This document shows, piece after piece, positions 14,363 to 25,631 of a DNA stretch of 64,000 nucleotides. Positions within the stretch are counted from its first letter, which is position 1. The number at the start of each line of letters is the position of its first letter. A model generated the notes under the pieces. That model was given only the letters and a program-made list of their open reading frames with translations. It did no database searches and was not told the origin of the DNA. The DNA is from Coniferiporia sulphurascens (taxonomy: Eukaryota; Basidiomycota; Agaricomycetes; Hymenochaetales; Hymenochaetaceae), in NCBI GenBank assembly GCA_002794785.1, contig NBBA01000009.1, forward strand, positions 620,001 to 684,000, in the 5' to 3' direction. The position numbers were made by a program, and so were the translations under genes.

Positions 14363-15713
14363 TTACTGCTTTTCGCTAGGCGTCTGTATTATAAATTGCT
14401 CTATAAATGAGACCACTTTGTCCACTTGTTCCTCTGTGATAGCATTGTAAAGTGATATTCTCATTCCTGCAACGAAAAGGGTTAGGTCAATGCCATGAAA
14501 TCAAAACGAACCGCACGAACCGCCAACCGAGCTAATTTAGATTTCGCTTCAGATATCATGACTTTATAAAGAATGCAATCTTGACTCACCGATGTCCTTT
14601 CATGGCTTTGAATCCTTGTAGATCTCCGGTAGCTAAAAAGTTTTTCTCCGTATCCGCATCCTTACCCCTAAATACCACGTTCATCCAGCTCCGCGAGCCT
14701 TCTTTGACATTCAAGCGCAAAATTCCCTTTTCTTCAGCTTGCTTGAGTACTCCGTACAACTTCTCCTGCTTCCGCCTGTTTGCCTCTCCAACAACTCCCA
14801 AGCCACCAAGGTTCTCAAGATGCTGCAATACCAGCATTGCGACGTACATAGAAAATGTCGAGGGAGTGTTGTACAGGCTTTTTGAATCCGAGTATGTCTT
14901 GTACGCGAGGATGATGGGTACGGGTGTCGCGCCCATTTTTGCTGCGGCGTCGACATCAACAAGGCAGTCCTCCCGGACAATGAGAATTGTAAGACCTGAG
15001 GGGCCCACATTCTTCTGAGCACCTGCAAAGATTATGGCATGGTCTGCAAGACGTGGAATTGGGCGAGACATGAATGATGAGGAGTAGTCCGCTACGAGCG
15101 GGGGAATTGCGCCTTCGCCGGTCCTTCCACGCGAAAGAAGGTGGAAGGGGAAGCTCGTCGGGGCGTCCTCTTCGGCTGCATACTGGACACCATCAACCGT
15201 TTCATTCTCGCAATAGTAAACGAGAGCAGGGTCCTCCGAAAATTTGAATGCGTCGTGCGGCGGTATTTCCGTGAAGCTCTTGCCATCCACGGAGTGCGTG
15301 CGAGAGTCTGCAACGATGTTCACACGTGCACCGCCCAGCCTGCGTGCCTCTTCCACAGCCTTCTTGCTCCAGGAGCCAGTGACGACGTAGTCCATAACGC
15401 GCTCCTCGGGCGTCAGATGCGGGTGCAGGAGGAGATGGCGGGCCTGCATGTTAAGGACGACGCTCGAAAATTGCTGTGTGCCGCCGCCCTGCATGAACAG
15501 GATGTGATGCGTCGAGGGAACATCGAGCTGGGTGCGGATGAGCTGCTCAAGTCGAGTGACGACGGCACCGAACTCCTTTGAACGGTGTGATATTTCCGTT
15601 ATGCCAATGCCAGTTCCTTTAAAATTGAGAAGGCTCTTGGTGGCCTCTTCAAGCACAGAGTCTGGAAGAGCCGAGGGACCCGCGCCGAAATTGATGACCT
15701 GCGTGCGCTCCAT
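14363..15713 (-). CDS. SER1: Phosphoserine aminotransferase
   Basis: PLP enzyme of serine biosynthesis that converts 3-phosphohydroxypyruvate and glutamate to phosphoserine and 2-oxoglutarate in the cytosol. Exons: 15713-14590, 14531-14521 (only 11 nt) and 14466-14363, giving 412 aa against about 395 in yeast. Typical blocks are FGAGPSALP at the N-terminus, FMQGGGTQQF near 73-82, and GAQKNVGPSG with the PLP lysine at K234; the end reads RISLYNAITEEQV. The tiny exon supplies SVGG of the conserved (H)RSVGGMRISLYNA and is flanked by an AG acceptor and a GTTCGT donor. Without it the conserved block is lost. The promoter carries Gcn4/CPC1-like sites within about 110 bp of the start. Confidence 0.95.
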
Positions 15714-15779
15714 GCCAAGTAGTTGATCAATAACAATCTGCTAGCGCCCGACAAGAGTTATTAGAGGGAACAGCGTTGG

Positions 15780-15819
15780 TGAGTCAATGTAAAACGTCTC
15801 GGATGACTCGGATGACTCG
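15780..15819 (-). promoter_or_regulatory. Gcn4/CPC1-like site cluster upstream of SER1
   Basis: TGAGTCA at 15780-15786 matches the Gcn4/CPC1 consensus exactly. TGACTCG occurs at 15804-15810 and again at 15813-15819. The cluster is 67-106 bp upstream of the SER1 start. It fits general amino-acid control of a serine biosynthesis gene, which is inference from motif and position only. Confidence 0.55.
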
Positions 15820-16987
15820 GTTGTCGTAATGAAAATCCTTGCGCAAATCCCTGTAAATATTACTATTAATATTTACCCATGCCAGCATGCTTTTAGTGCC
15901 AGCAACAGATCCTTTATATAAACAACGCCTCATATTTATAGGCAGATAAACGTCAGCGAAGGGCCATCAAGTCAACGAGTGTAAGCACGATAACTGTTGA
16001 TTGCCTTTGCGACGGGCCGGTCGGGCGTCGGGGCCGCCTTGCAAGCTGAAATGGGCGACCCACTAGCGGGAAGCGGTCTGAGGCGGCTTAACATAATCTG
16101 AAGGGCTACAAAATTCCTATCTCCCCAACGCGTTTATTTTAGCCCCGAATGGGCCGAGGCTAAGTCGTCTAAATCTGATACGAAGACGCATCCGTCCAGA
16201 AGCGCGCGAGATGGGAAGTCCGGCATACACGAGGCTGATCATGAGAGACAACACGATGCACGAGAACTGAGATCGCTAGATATGCGAATTATAGGAATCT
16301 CACACGTGGCCAAAACGGATCCTTATAAATTATTGCAAAGATCATGCGATTTGCAAGGATGAGCTGTACAAGACATTACAGCAAAGACACTAGATACTGA
16401 TGCGATAGTGTACTATAAGTAGGTCAGCGGAAATGATGGTAAGATCGTTGGATCGACTGAGGGGTCGTCGTAAAACATGTACATGGATGAAAACAAGGTT
16501 GATGGCAAAGATGGGCAGAGATTGGTCAAAGCCGCGGCGGGAAGGGGAAGAAACAATCAATGTTGGCACAAAATCGAAGGTTCTGGAACACAAAAAAGGT
16601 ACATCGAGTCGACGATGTAGTTAAAGAAAAGACGTCGACTTCCAACGAGAAGTTCAAGTTAAAGGGACATGCGATTAGATCCGCATTGGGGAAAGGGCAC
16701 GAGTGTTGCCGGATAATAAAGAAATGACCCAAGTTACACGAGTGAATAGCGTCCGTGGGTTCGGTCCGATGATGGAGAACGCCTGCAACTGACGAGATAA
16801 GGCGTACGAGTCGTCGTTGAGCAGTTATTGGTGAGGAAGAAAGTATGAGATTGCTAATGTCGGTTTGCAGAAATGATAAAATTGCAACTTCGGAAGAATA
16901 ACTTTGATGTCGTGACGTTGTGAATGAAGAGCTGAGAGAGACAAAGCCTAGAAAGCAGGATAACGGCGAGTAACAGAGCACAATGCC
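15820..16987. other. Long intergenic stretch, no gene recognised
   Basis: About 1.2 kb between the SER1 promoter sites and the 3' end of the next gene. Short ORFs on both strands near 16.4-17.0 kb have no family signal and no splice-consistent extension. It probably includes the 3' UTR of the hypothetical gene to the right. Confidence 0.45.
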
Positions 16988-17854
16988 TCAAGGTGACGGA
17001 GACCCCCTCTGCCACCAACATTCCTCGGTATCGTCTGCGAAAGCAATAGGCATCAAGTTGCGAAAACCAGCGTCGACGGGAAGCATGGACGTGCGCGGAG
17101 GCGGCGTCTTAAGCACATCATCGTCAACTGATAGTCTGCGACCGTGGGAGAAAGGGAGTTCCGATAGAAGGGAGTCGGTCGACCGGGAGGGAGAAAGCTC
17201 GGGCGTGATTTCGGCGAGGTCGGTAGGGAAAGGAGCTGAGCGCAACGATGACTTGCGACTTCGAATCGGGCCTACTTCAGAGGCTGTGGAGCCGTCCCCG
17301 TCCCGAGGGAGAAGTGACAAGTCGGCCAGATCCCAAGGATTGAGCAGATCGATGGCAGGAGCTTCTTCAAGAGAGGATATCCACGGGAGCTGGTCAAAAA
17401 TAGCGGGTCCGCCACGTATTATACTACAGTCAATGAGCTTGCAGTGCCGTACACGGGTTGTGGAACGGCCTAGATGAGGGGCTCTTCGCCTCTTGGTGGT
17501 GCTACATGCAGGAGAAGGGGAACCCTGTAGATAGGACACGGTAAGTGACGCGCCCGCGGGACACATACATGAAGGACTCACAGAACAGGGCGGTCGCGAT
17601 CGACGCTCGGGGATACGGGCCGGGCTAAGTAAACGCGTCGGCGCATCCCTCGGAGTCGAGCATCGCGGGGTCGACTAACGTGTCCACGATGAGCTACTAC
17701 AGCAGAGGTTGAGATTTAGGGTACTCACGCGCTCGAAGCCGATTGAGGGAGGGGGAAAGGCGGAGGGCTGTGCGCCGTGAGGGACGCGTCTCGAGAACGC
17801 GTGCGGGCGATGAGGCACCGGAGCGCATACTGGCGGGATGGTCGCTGGGGGCAT
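16988..17854 (-). CDS. Hypothetical Ser/Pro-rich protein
   Basis: No family is recognised. Three exons fit without a break: 17854-17729, 17674-17582, 17524-16988, giving 251 aa. The first about 80 residues are rich in Pro, Arg and Ser and probably disordered. The more conserved-looking core is in exon 3: VRHCKLIDCSIIRGGPAIFDQLPW, then a Leu/Asp-rich stretch (DLLNPWDLADLSLL) and short Ser-rich blocks (RKSSLRSAPF, LSPSRSTDSLLSELPF, GRRLSVDDD) that look like phosphorylation or short linear motifs. There is no signal peptide or membrane helix. All three junctions keep phase 0, which supports the model. The function is unknown. Confidence 0.6.
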
Positions 17855-19227
17855 GGCGCGGACGATAAGAAGGGTCTGTTGGCCGATTGGAGTGCGGGTG
17901 ATCAGAGAGTGGAGGGAACTAGGATGGTACAGCTAGTGATACAGAGGAATATAAATCGTTGCAGAGATTGACGAGGTTAACGGTGAGAGGAAGACAGGGA
18001 GGCGTACGGCATGGTGAGGGAGGATAATAAAGGAGGACAATGAGCGGAGGAGGCGAGGGGCGTGTGTGCACGCGGCCGTACCCTTCCTTATCGGGACTGA
18101 CTCGATCCTAAATATATATATTTTGTGCCCGATTTGGTTCCGCCCCTGTCCCGCCTGAGACGTCCCGAAACGCGTCCTTTGTCGCGTAAGACGCGTCGCG
18201 GGCTCGCTCTCTACCGCGACGAATTTCTCTATATACTGTGCATAAAATATCCTCCGATTCCTGCACCGGCTGCATTAAGATCGATAGTTGCTGCGGGCCA
18301 GTTACAAATACGTACCACAATAAACGCGCTTCATGCGTGGTCATCGCGTTCTACCATCCTAGGACTGATGATTCGTGCAATATCCTGTCCGCTGTTTCAC
18401 TTCCCTTTCCGGTTCGGTAACAAAACGCGTTTAGCTCATCAATACCGCCCGCACCGCAGCCTGAGGACTCCGCATTCCGTAGACCGTCGCCGTCACCGCA
18501 GAGGTTGACCAATGTGGCGATATTTACTTGTGTGTAACAACACCAACGCCGCCGCTTCCAATCCAATTCTGTTCATAGACGGCGCCCTCCTTCTTCCGAA
18601 TCTCCCTTCGGTATCTATGCCGCATCTGAGTTTCGAGTCTACAGGAATATAGCCAAGGGGACAAGTTTATGTGGCGGGTGGCAATATCTGACTCTGCGGA
18701 TTACTACTTTTAGTTGTACCGAATATCATATTATTGCGCGCAATATGCGTCCACAATATCCAAATCACATTAACGTTACACCCAAAACCAGTGCCATCGC
18801 TTTAGTCTGCGCGGAACGTCGACACCAAGGAACTAAGACGAGTACATACTATCCTGCGGCAGTAGCGTCCATAATAGTATTTGTTATCCAGACTGCGAAA
18901 TTAGTGCGAGCCACAATATGTGACACAATGTGACGATGCGCGATGTTCACGGGCCAGGTCGGGGGTCAATTTTAGTAGCCTCAGTGCAGTTTAAGCCGCG
19001 TCTGAGCCGGACCGTGCGGGGTACATGTATAACGGTTTGAGGGGGTCGAGCCGTAGCAGCAGCACCCGCACGGCGCGGTTGCACATGAGTGAAACAAAAG
19101 CCAAAGCAGCCCTCCTCTGACGGTACGTTCCAGATAAATCACGACAGCATGGAGACCACGAACAAAAAATATAATAATAAAAACGAAAGAGCAACGACGA
19201 AAGTAACGAGGACAATGGATGCGACCA
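17855..19227. other. Long divergent intergenic region left of HSP90
   Basis: About 1.4 kb with no supported gene. It is GC-rich next to the hypothetical gene and A-rich near 19.14-19.21 kb. It contains the upstream region of the hypothetical gene and the distal promoter of HSP90. Confidence 0.45.
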
Positions 19228-19240
19228 GAAGCTTCTGGAG
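19228..19240 (+). promoter_or_regulatory. Heat-shock element 1 upstream of HSP90
   Basis: GAA-GC-TTC-TG-GAG gives three alternating pentamer units, the last imperfect, about 180 bp upstream of the HSP90 start. It matches the nGAAnnTTCn array bound by Hsf1. Confidence 0.7.
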
Positions 19241-19289
19241 ACGTCGATCCCGGTTTGGACGAGCGTGCGAAAGCGGGGGCTAGACAGTC

Positions 19290-19302
19290 GAATGTTCTCG
19301 AA
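19290..19302 (+). promoter_or_regulatory. Heat-shock element 2 upstream of HSP90
   Basis: GAA-TG-TTC-TC-GAA is a perfect three-unit Hsf1 site 116 bp upstream of the HSP90 start. Two such sites in front of an HSP90 gene strongly suggest heat-inducible control. Confidence 0.85.
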
Positions 19303-19417
19303 TTGTACTGGCTTTTGGGTACATAAGCCTCTCTTGCACGCACAACTGCTCTCCACTTGATCGCGCTTTCCTGCTTTTCCCCGACCTCCCCTTCACCCAA
19401 AAAAAACCGAGCTAACC

Positions 19418-21821
19418 ATGGCCACCGAAAGCTTTGGATTCCAGGCCGAGATCAGCCAGCTTCTCGACCTCATTATCAGTGCGTTGCTTGCTCTCATCCC
19501 GTTGCTCCGACAGAATCTCAATGCCCGTATCTGTACCTTTTAGACACTTTCTACAGCAACAAAGAGATCTTCCTTCGTGAGGTCATCTCAAACGCTTCCG
19601 ATGCCATCGATAAGATTCGCTACGAGTCCCTTACCAAGCCCGAGGTCCTCGAGTCATCCAAGGACCTCTTTATCCGCATCACTCCGGACAAAGAGAACAA
19701 AATCCTGTCCATTCGCGACACGGGTATTGGCATGACCAAGTCTGATCTCGTCAACAACCTTGGTACTATCGCCAAGTCGGGCACTAAGGTATCCGCATAT
19801 ACTTATCGCATATATGCGTCAGTTTTGTGCTGATCAGCGTGACGGCAGGGATTCATGGAGGCCCTTAGCTCAGGTGCCGATATTTCAATGATCGGCCAGT
19901 TCGGTGTTGGTTTCTACTCTACCTACCTTGTCGCCGAGCGCGTTCAGGTCATCTCCAAGCACAATGACGACGAACAGTACATCTGGGAGTCTGCAGCTGG
20001 TGGTACTTTCACCATTACTCACGACACCGTCAACCCTCCCCTTGGCCGTGGCACTGAGCTCCGTCTCTTCCTCAAGGAAGATCAGCTCGAGTACCTGGAG
20101 GAGAAGAAAATCAAGGACATCGTTAAGAAGCACTCCGAGTTCATTTCCTATCCTATCCAGCTCGCGGTAACAAAGGAGGTCGAGACTGTTCGTTCATTTA
20201 GGCATTATATTTATCGTGGTTGTTTGATTACTGACCGTAGCCTTTAGGAGGTGGAAGACGATGAAGTCGAGGAGAAAATCGAGGAGGACGGCGAGAAGCC
20301 GAAGATCGAGGAGGTGAACGATGACGAGGATGAGAAGTCCAAGAAGAAGAAGACGATTAAGGAGAAGAAGGTCGAGAACGAGGAGCTCAACAAAACTAAG
20401 CCCCTCTGGACGCGCAACCCCTCTGACATTACGCAGGAGGAGTACTCTGCTTTCTACAAGAGTTTGTCAAACGACTGGGAAGACCATCTCGCTGTGAAGC
20501 ACTTCTCGGTCGAGGGTCAACTCGAGTTCAAAGCTATCCTCTACATCCCGAAGCGGTGGGTGACTTCTTAGTTACTTTCAACTCTTGTTACGAGTACTAA
20601 GTTTGATTTTCTCTAGTGCACCCTTCGACCTCTTTGAGTCCAAGAAGAAGCGTAACAACATAAAGCTTTACGTTCGCCGTGTCTTCATTATGGATGACTG
20701 TGACGACCTCATCCCCGAGTACCTTAACTTCGTAAAGGGTATTGTCGACTCCGAAGATCTCCCGTTGAACATCTCGCGTGAGACTCTTCAGCAGAACAAA
20801 ATTCTCAAGGTCATTCGCAAGAACATCGTCAAGAAGTGCCTCGACCTTATTCAGGAAATCTCGGAAGATAAGGACAACTTCCAGAAGTTCTACGAGTCGT
20901 TCGGCAAGAACCTCAAGCTTGGTATTCATGAGGATGCGCAAAACCGCAGCAAGCTCGCTGAATTCCTCCGCTTCTATTCGACGAAGTCGACGGAGGAGCA
21001 GGTCTCCCTTAAGGGTAAGCACTCCTTCCAACTTACGGTGTTATTTCAATGTGTCCTGACTTTTCGATTCAGACTACATTACTCGTATGCCCGAGATTCA
21101 GAAGTCCATCTACTACCTGACCGGCGAGTCGCTCAACGCCGTGAAGGACTCTCCCTTCCTTGAGACTCTTAAGAAGAAGGGCTTCGAGGTTCTCCTTCTC
21201 GTTGACCCCATTGACGAGTACGCGGTTACCCAGCTCAAGGAGTTCGACGGCCACAAGCTTGTGTGCGTATCCAAAGAGGGTCTTGAGCTTGAGGAGACTG
21301 AGGAGGAGAAGAAGACACGCGAGGAGGAGGCCAAACAGTTCGAGGAGCTCTGCAAGGTCGTCAAGGATGCCCTTGGTGACAAGGTTGAGAAGGTTGTCAT
21401 CTCGAACCGTGTTACCGACTCGCCGTGCGTGCTCGTTACCGGACAGTTTGGCTGGTCTGCGAACATGGAACGTATCATGAAGGCGCAGGCACTCCGTGAC
21501 TCCTCGATGTCATCGTATATGGCTTCTAAAAAGACGCTCGAGCTCAACCCGCACAATGCGATCATCAAGGTCCTTAAGGACAAGGTTGCCGAGGACAAAG
21601 CCGACAAGTCTGTCCGTGATCTTACCTACCTGCTCTTTGAGACCGCGCTCCTCACGTCCGGCTTCGTCCTCGACGAGCCTACCTCGTTTGCGAAGCGCAT
21701 TCACCGTATGATCTCGCTCGGTCTTGACGTTGATGAGGATGAGACCCCAGAGGCGGTAGAGGAGTCCGCAGCACCTGCGGAGGAGGCCGTCACCACGTCT
21801 GCGATGGAGGAGATCGACTAG
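19418..21821 (+). CDS. HSP90: Cytosolic molecular chaperone HSP90
   Basis: ATP-dependent cytosolic chaperone for kinases, receptors and other clients. Six exons: 19418-19478, 19544-19788, 19849-20187, 20248-20555, 20617-21014, 21073-21821, giving 699 aa, the usual length. The GHKL ATPase domain is clear ([30 protein letters not shown] block, [33 protein letters not shown]). The charged linker spans about residues 215-265 ([14 protein letters not shown]...[11 protein letters not shown]). The middle domain ([28 protein letters not shown]) and the C-terminal dimer domain follow. The protein ends MEEID rather than the usual MEEVD that binds TPR co-chaperones. Intron 3 starts with GTTCGT. Two heat-shock elements lie upstream. 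Confidence 0.98.
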
Positions 21822-22165
21822 AGCGCTAGGACTTCCCATTTTTGTTTTATTTCTGCATTGCTGTGATTTTATGACTTCGGGCATTGTTTTTTTACATACA
21901 TTTTTCTCGCATTATTGTCTCAAAACCTCTCTTACGCTAACGCATACAATGAAATGAAGTTTTGTATTTCTGGTTCGAGTGAGGTTCACGTATGATTGGA
22001 ACAGTTTAACATGCTGGGTATAGTAAAGTACTACAAAATTCCTCGGCGGAGGAGATACATATCATAAAAGATGAGACACCATGGTGTAAGGATACATGGA
22101 TGTCGTACATAACAGTGATACAGCAAGAAACGGTTACAACCTCATGAAGGCAGGATGACGAGACG
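21822..22165. other. Convergent intergenic region, HSP90 / TSC1
   Basis: About 340 bp between two converging stops. It is AT-rich and holds the two 3' UTRs; nothing else was seen. Confidence 0.5.
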
Positions 22166-25164
22166 CTACGAGCGCAAAGAAATAAGTGATTCTGGCTGTA
22201 CCAATCCTCTAGCACCCGTCTGCTGCGCTCTTAGCACTTCCACCATTGCTTGCAGCTCGTCCATCTCGTCACGCAAACCCTCATTCTCTTCGCGTAGCCT
22301 CTTGTTACTCTTCTCCAGCGCCGTCCGATCGCTTGCCTGTAGATTCAGCATCTGTACCATGCCCGGCTGGTGCGCATTAGCTTTCCATTGCGCGGTACGG
22401 AGACTCGCTTCGAGCGTTTGGATGCGTTGGCGACTAGCTCTGCGGAGAAAGCACAGATCAGTATGGATGCGCTTGCCACACAAGCTACAAGGGCGTACCG
22501 TGCTGTAGCCTCGGCTTCCTCCTGTGCCTTCTCATATTCCCCAACACGCAGCTTCATTTTGTGGTATTCACTCATGAGCTCGGACATTTCCTTTGACTGT
22601 TCGTTATAAAGCGTAATGTCCTTGTTCCTGTGGGGCCGGGACGGACGTGAGAAGACGCCACTGTTATGAAACTAACGAATGCGTACCACATGCGGTGCAT
22701 CGCAGTCAACTGCTCAATTCGCTTCTCGTAATCTCTCAGACGTTGGACTTTAAGTGCATCAACCTTGGCCTCTGTTTCCAGTCGAAAGACTTTGTTTTGA
22801 GCATCGTCAAGGAGTTTCCCTTGTGCCGCAAGATGGGTCTAATCAAACACAATCAGCGATGCACATTAAAAATAAAGCCTTAGACGTACCTTCAAGTCGG
22901 TGTTAGCACTCCGTAAAGTATTCGCTTCAGCCATCCAAGTCTTCTTCTGTTCACGAAGTTCGCCGAGCTTTGAAGATAGCTCTTCGTTCCACTCAACATG
23001 TTTCTTCTTCATCTGGAGTGTTTGATCTTGGTGGCTCTTCAACTCTTTCTGGAGCTCGCTTAATTGGCTCCGATACTCGCGGAGTCTATTTTGCTATAGC
23101 AGAAGGTAAGATATACTCAGAAACTGGGACGACAAGGCAAGAGTAAACATACCTGTCTCTGCTGCTGCAGTTCGGCGCTCCTTGTTATCACCCCTTCCTT
23201 GTGTAAGCGACCAATATGACGGACATTCTCTCTCTTCAACCAAAGCTCAAAGTTGAGCTCGGTACGTAGGAGAAGGACTTCTCTTTGCAAGCCAGCAATC
23301 GTCTCTCCGATTTTTGTCGGTATTTCAGATTCGTCACTAGACGAGCAAACATCGGTGACGGTAGAGTCCACGGAGCCCGCCCGGCTCGGGGTCGTGCTAG
23401 GTGGAGGGGTAAACAGTATTGACGGCCATACAGGCGGCTTGTCGGAGACATTAATATCTGCACCCGATTTGAGAGCGGCAGAGGTGGCGATTAGGTCATG
23501 CAGAGATATCTCGCGCCGTTGAGTAGTCGTAGCGTCTAATTGGACGGTTCGCACAGTCGGGGTTTGTGTCGTTGTAATATCACCACTGTAGCTGAGTTCA
23601 CGGCCACTACGTGCGGGAGACCGGTATGTGCCAAGGGTCTCGTCCCACTGGTTAGTTGTCATGTGGGAGTCCAACATCATACACTCGCCAACAATTCGCG
23701 AGACATCGTATGACGACCAACGGTTAGGGTCCGCAAGTTCACTAGTCACGTCGTGCCAAAGAACTGAAGGATGAAAAACAAGAGATCGAAGCAACGACTG
23801 GAATAGAGGGTCGTTAGTAAGATATGACGGTGGAAGAAACTCCGACAATGCACGTACAGCACCTGCCGTTCGTATCTGCAGGTCGTCGAGTGCGTCTTCC
23901 CAATCTACGGTCCATGTCGACTCTAAACCACTTCTTTGAAGATAACTGGACGGGTTGCGAAGGAAATGTATGATGTTGCACGGGAAGATAAAATACAAGA
24001 ATGCAAAGAACTGTCTTGGAACCGGTAGTGACGATGTAGAGAGGTCGAATGTTCGCTCGAGACGATTCCAGCTTAAATCTTCCCGGATCTTCAATTTAGT
24101 CTGCCAGTGTTCCTTGAAGTCTTCAGTCTCGTCCTCCGATTCCTTTCTCTCCATCTCCATGATGAGAGTCTGGTCATCATAATCCAGCAAATCGGAATAC
24201 GAAACCTCTTCAACTTGAGCAGAACGGTCGCCGCGAGACTTCCAACATAGGACCCGACCGAGAATTCCAAAAAGGCGGGGAAGAGCAGTCTTTAAAGGGC
24301 CATAAGTTGTTATAGCTGCAGCTGGGAGAATCTTGATCAGAAGTGAGAGCTCAACTGCACAAACAGTTGACGAATTGTCGACTTCGAGCGACCGGAAGAT
24401 ACTCACCATGAAGGGATGAGTGAAAAGAGCAGAGGAAATATCGGTGAAAGAAGGATGTGTTACGAGGGAGTCGAGTAACGTTAAGATCTGTAGTCTGGAG
24501 CTGGGCGAAACAAAGCACTCGTTCATGACCTCTAATAGTTCCTGTGTAGTGCACCATGAGAGCGGTGCAAGGAGGAAGAAGACCACACACTAACCTGTGG
24601 TTGAATTAAACCATAATTGACAAGTATATCTTCGAGATTGCCCTTCCACCAGGAATTCTTCTCCCTTTGGTCTTCGTCTAGTTCAGCCCACTCCAGTATG
24701 TCCTCTCCTGAGCTTTCGTTCAGGACGTCCAAAAGAAACAGGTCCAGTAAACGCCTCCGGAAGTTGGTTACAATTTCGTTCCCATCTCCGTTGATCCCAA
24801 GAGACTCGATGACCAGTCGCTTCGCGGTTTCAACCGCCGATGACGCCAGACGTGGTTCACGAAGAGCTGGTCGGAGCAGAAGATCGAACCAAGTGGCAAT
24901 GAAAGAAGTAGGAGGTAGAATAGAGCGTGCATGGAGGAGCACCTCAAGGAAAATTTCGGCTTGCTGAAGGCGAGAGTAGTCAACGTCTTCGTTAAAGACT
25001 ACTTGCAGTTCCTCCTCGAAGTCGAGCTGCGTTTGGCCATCTTCATCTGCGGCAGATGTATCGAGGATAAATGTGTCGAGTAGTTCAAGGAACCCTGATA
25101 GTGCTGCATGGTCTAGAGGATCTCTGAGCAAGCGACGGAGGCGCCCAGTGAGTTCGGCAAGCAT
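22166..25164 (-). CDS. TSC1: Hamartin/TSC1 homologue, TSC complex subunit
   Basis: Hamartin stabilises TSC2, and the complex acts as a Rheb-GAP that restrains TORC1. Exons: 25164-24595, 24541-23153, 23093-22890, 22838-22687, 22627-22499, 22439-22166, giving 905 aa. The N-terminal HEAT-like hamartin domain is recognised by LEDILVNYGLIQPQELLEV, PRQFFAFLYFIFPCNIIHFLRNP and the LFQSLLRSLVFHPSVLWHD...DPNRWSSYDVSRIVGECM block. A Ser/Thr-rich linker with TPPPSTTPSRAGS follows. The last about 350 residues form a long coiled coil (LQREVLLLRTELNFELWL, then KELKSHQDQTLQMKKKHVEW, down to ASLRTAQWKAN and EENEGLRDEMDELQAMVEVL). All junctions keep frame. The start is the first ATG in a long open exon. A retrotransposon lies 467 bp upstream of its start. 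Confidence 0.9.
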
Positions 25165-25617
25165 TACGGGTGCAAATGGTAGTTTGAGTCCAAGAGCAGA
25201 GTTCCAGTGACGGAAGGCGGTACCTGAATCTTGTCCGAGTCAACCGCCCATGCTGCCGGCAACTGCCGGTGTCTGCAGTGCACACTGCACGAGTGGTAGT
25301 AAGTTAGTACTGTACGTATTTTGTGGCAACCTTATATTGATAGTGTGTTTGGACACCCGTATTGTATGTACGCTTAGTCCCAAAACTAGTCCGACGATCC
25401 TGCTCCTGCTTATATGAATTATTCGACGCTCCCATGTTATTTACAGATATAGGGACTCGGTACCAAACCGCCAAGAGCCGTGCACATGCATGTACAAGGG
25501 CGGTGCGCCTCCACGTGACGCATTTTGGGCCTGAAACCGTTGTATTGGGGATTAAATTCTTAATAGAAAGTATACATATGAGTATCCGCACATAGCCCGA
25601 ACACAATCATCCACTTG
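25165..25617. other. TSC1 upstream region, left of the retrotransposon
   Basis: About 450 bp with no gene. Together with 28530-28913 it forms the original TSC1/NAC-alpha divergent region, now split by the insertion. Confidence 0.6.
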
Positions 25618-25631
25618 AAGCTTAACTAGGT
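25618..25631 (+). repeat. Left copy of retrotransposon target-site duplication
   Basis: AAGCTTAACTAGGT, repeated exactly at the other end of the element. The leading A's on the right copy merge with the poly(A) tail, so the certain part is GCTTAACTAGGT (12 nt). Confidence 0.85.

Noticed and set aside
16526..16981. 151-codon minus-strand frame next to the Ser/Pro-rich hypothetical
   Set aside because: It lies just beyond the stop of the hypothetical gene, has Ser/Phe/Leu-rich low complexity and no junction that keeps frame; more likely 3' UTR.
20597..21031. Long antisense open frame in HSP90
   Set aside because: Mirror of HSP90 codon bias; no independent family signal.
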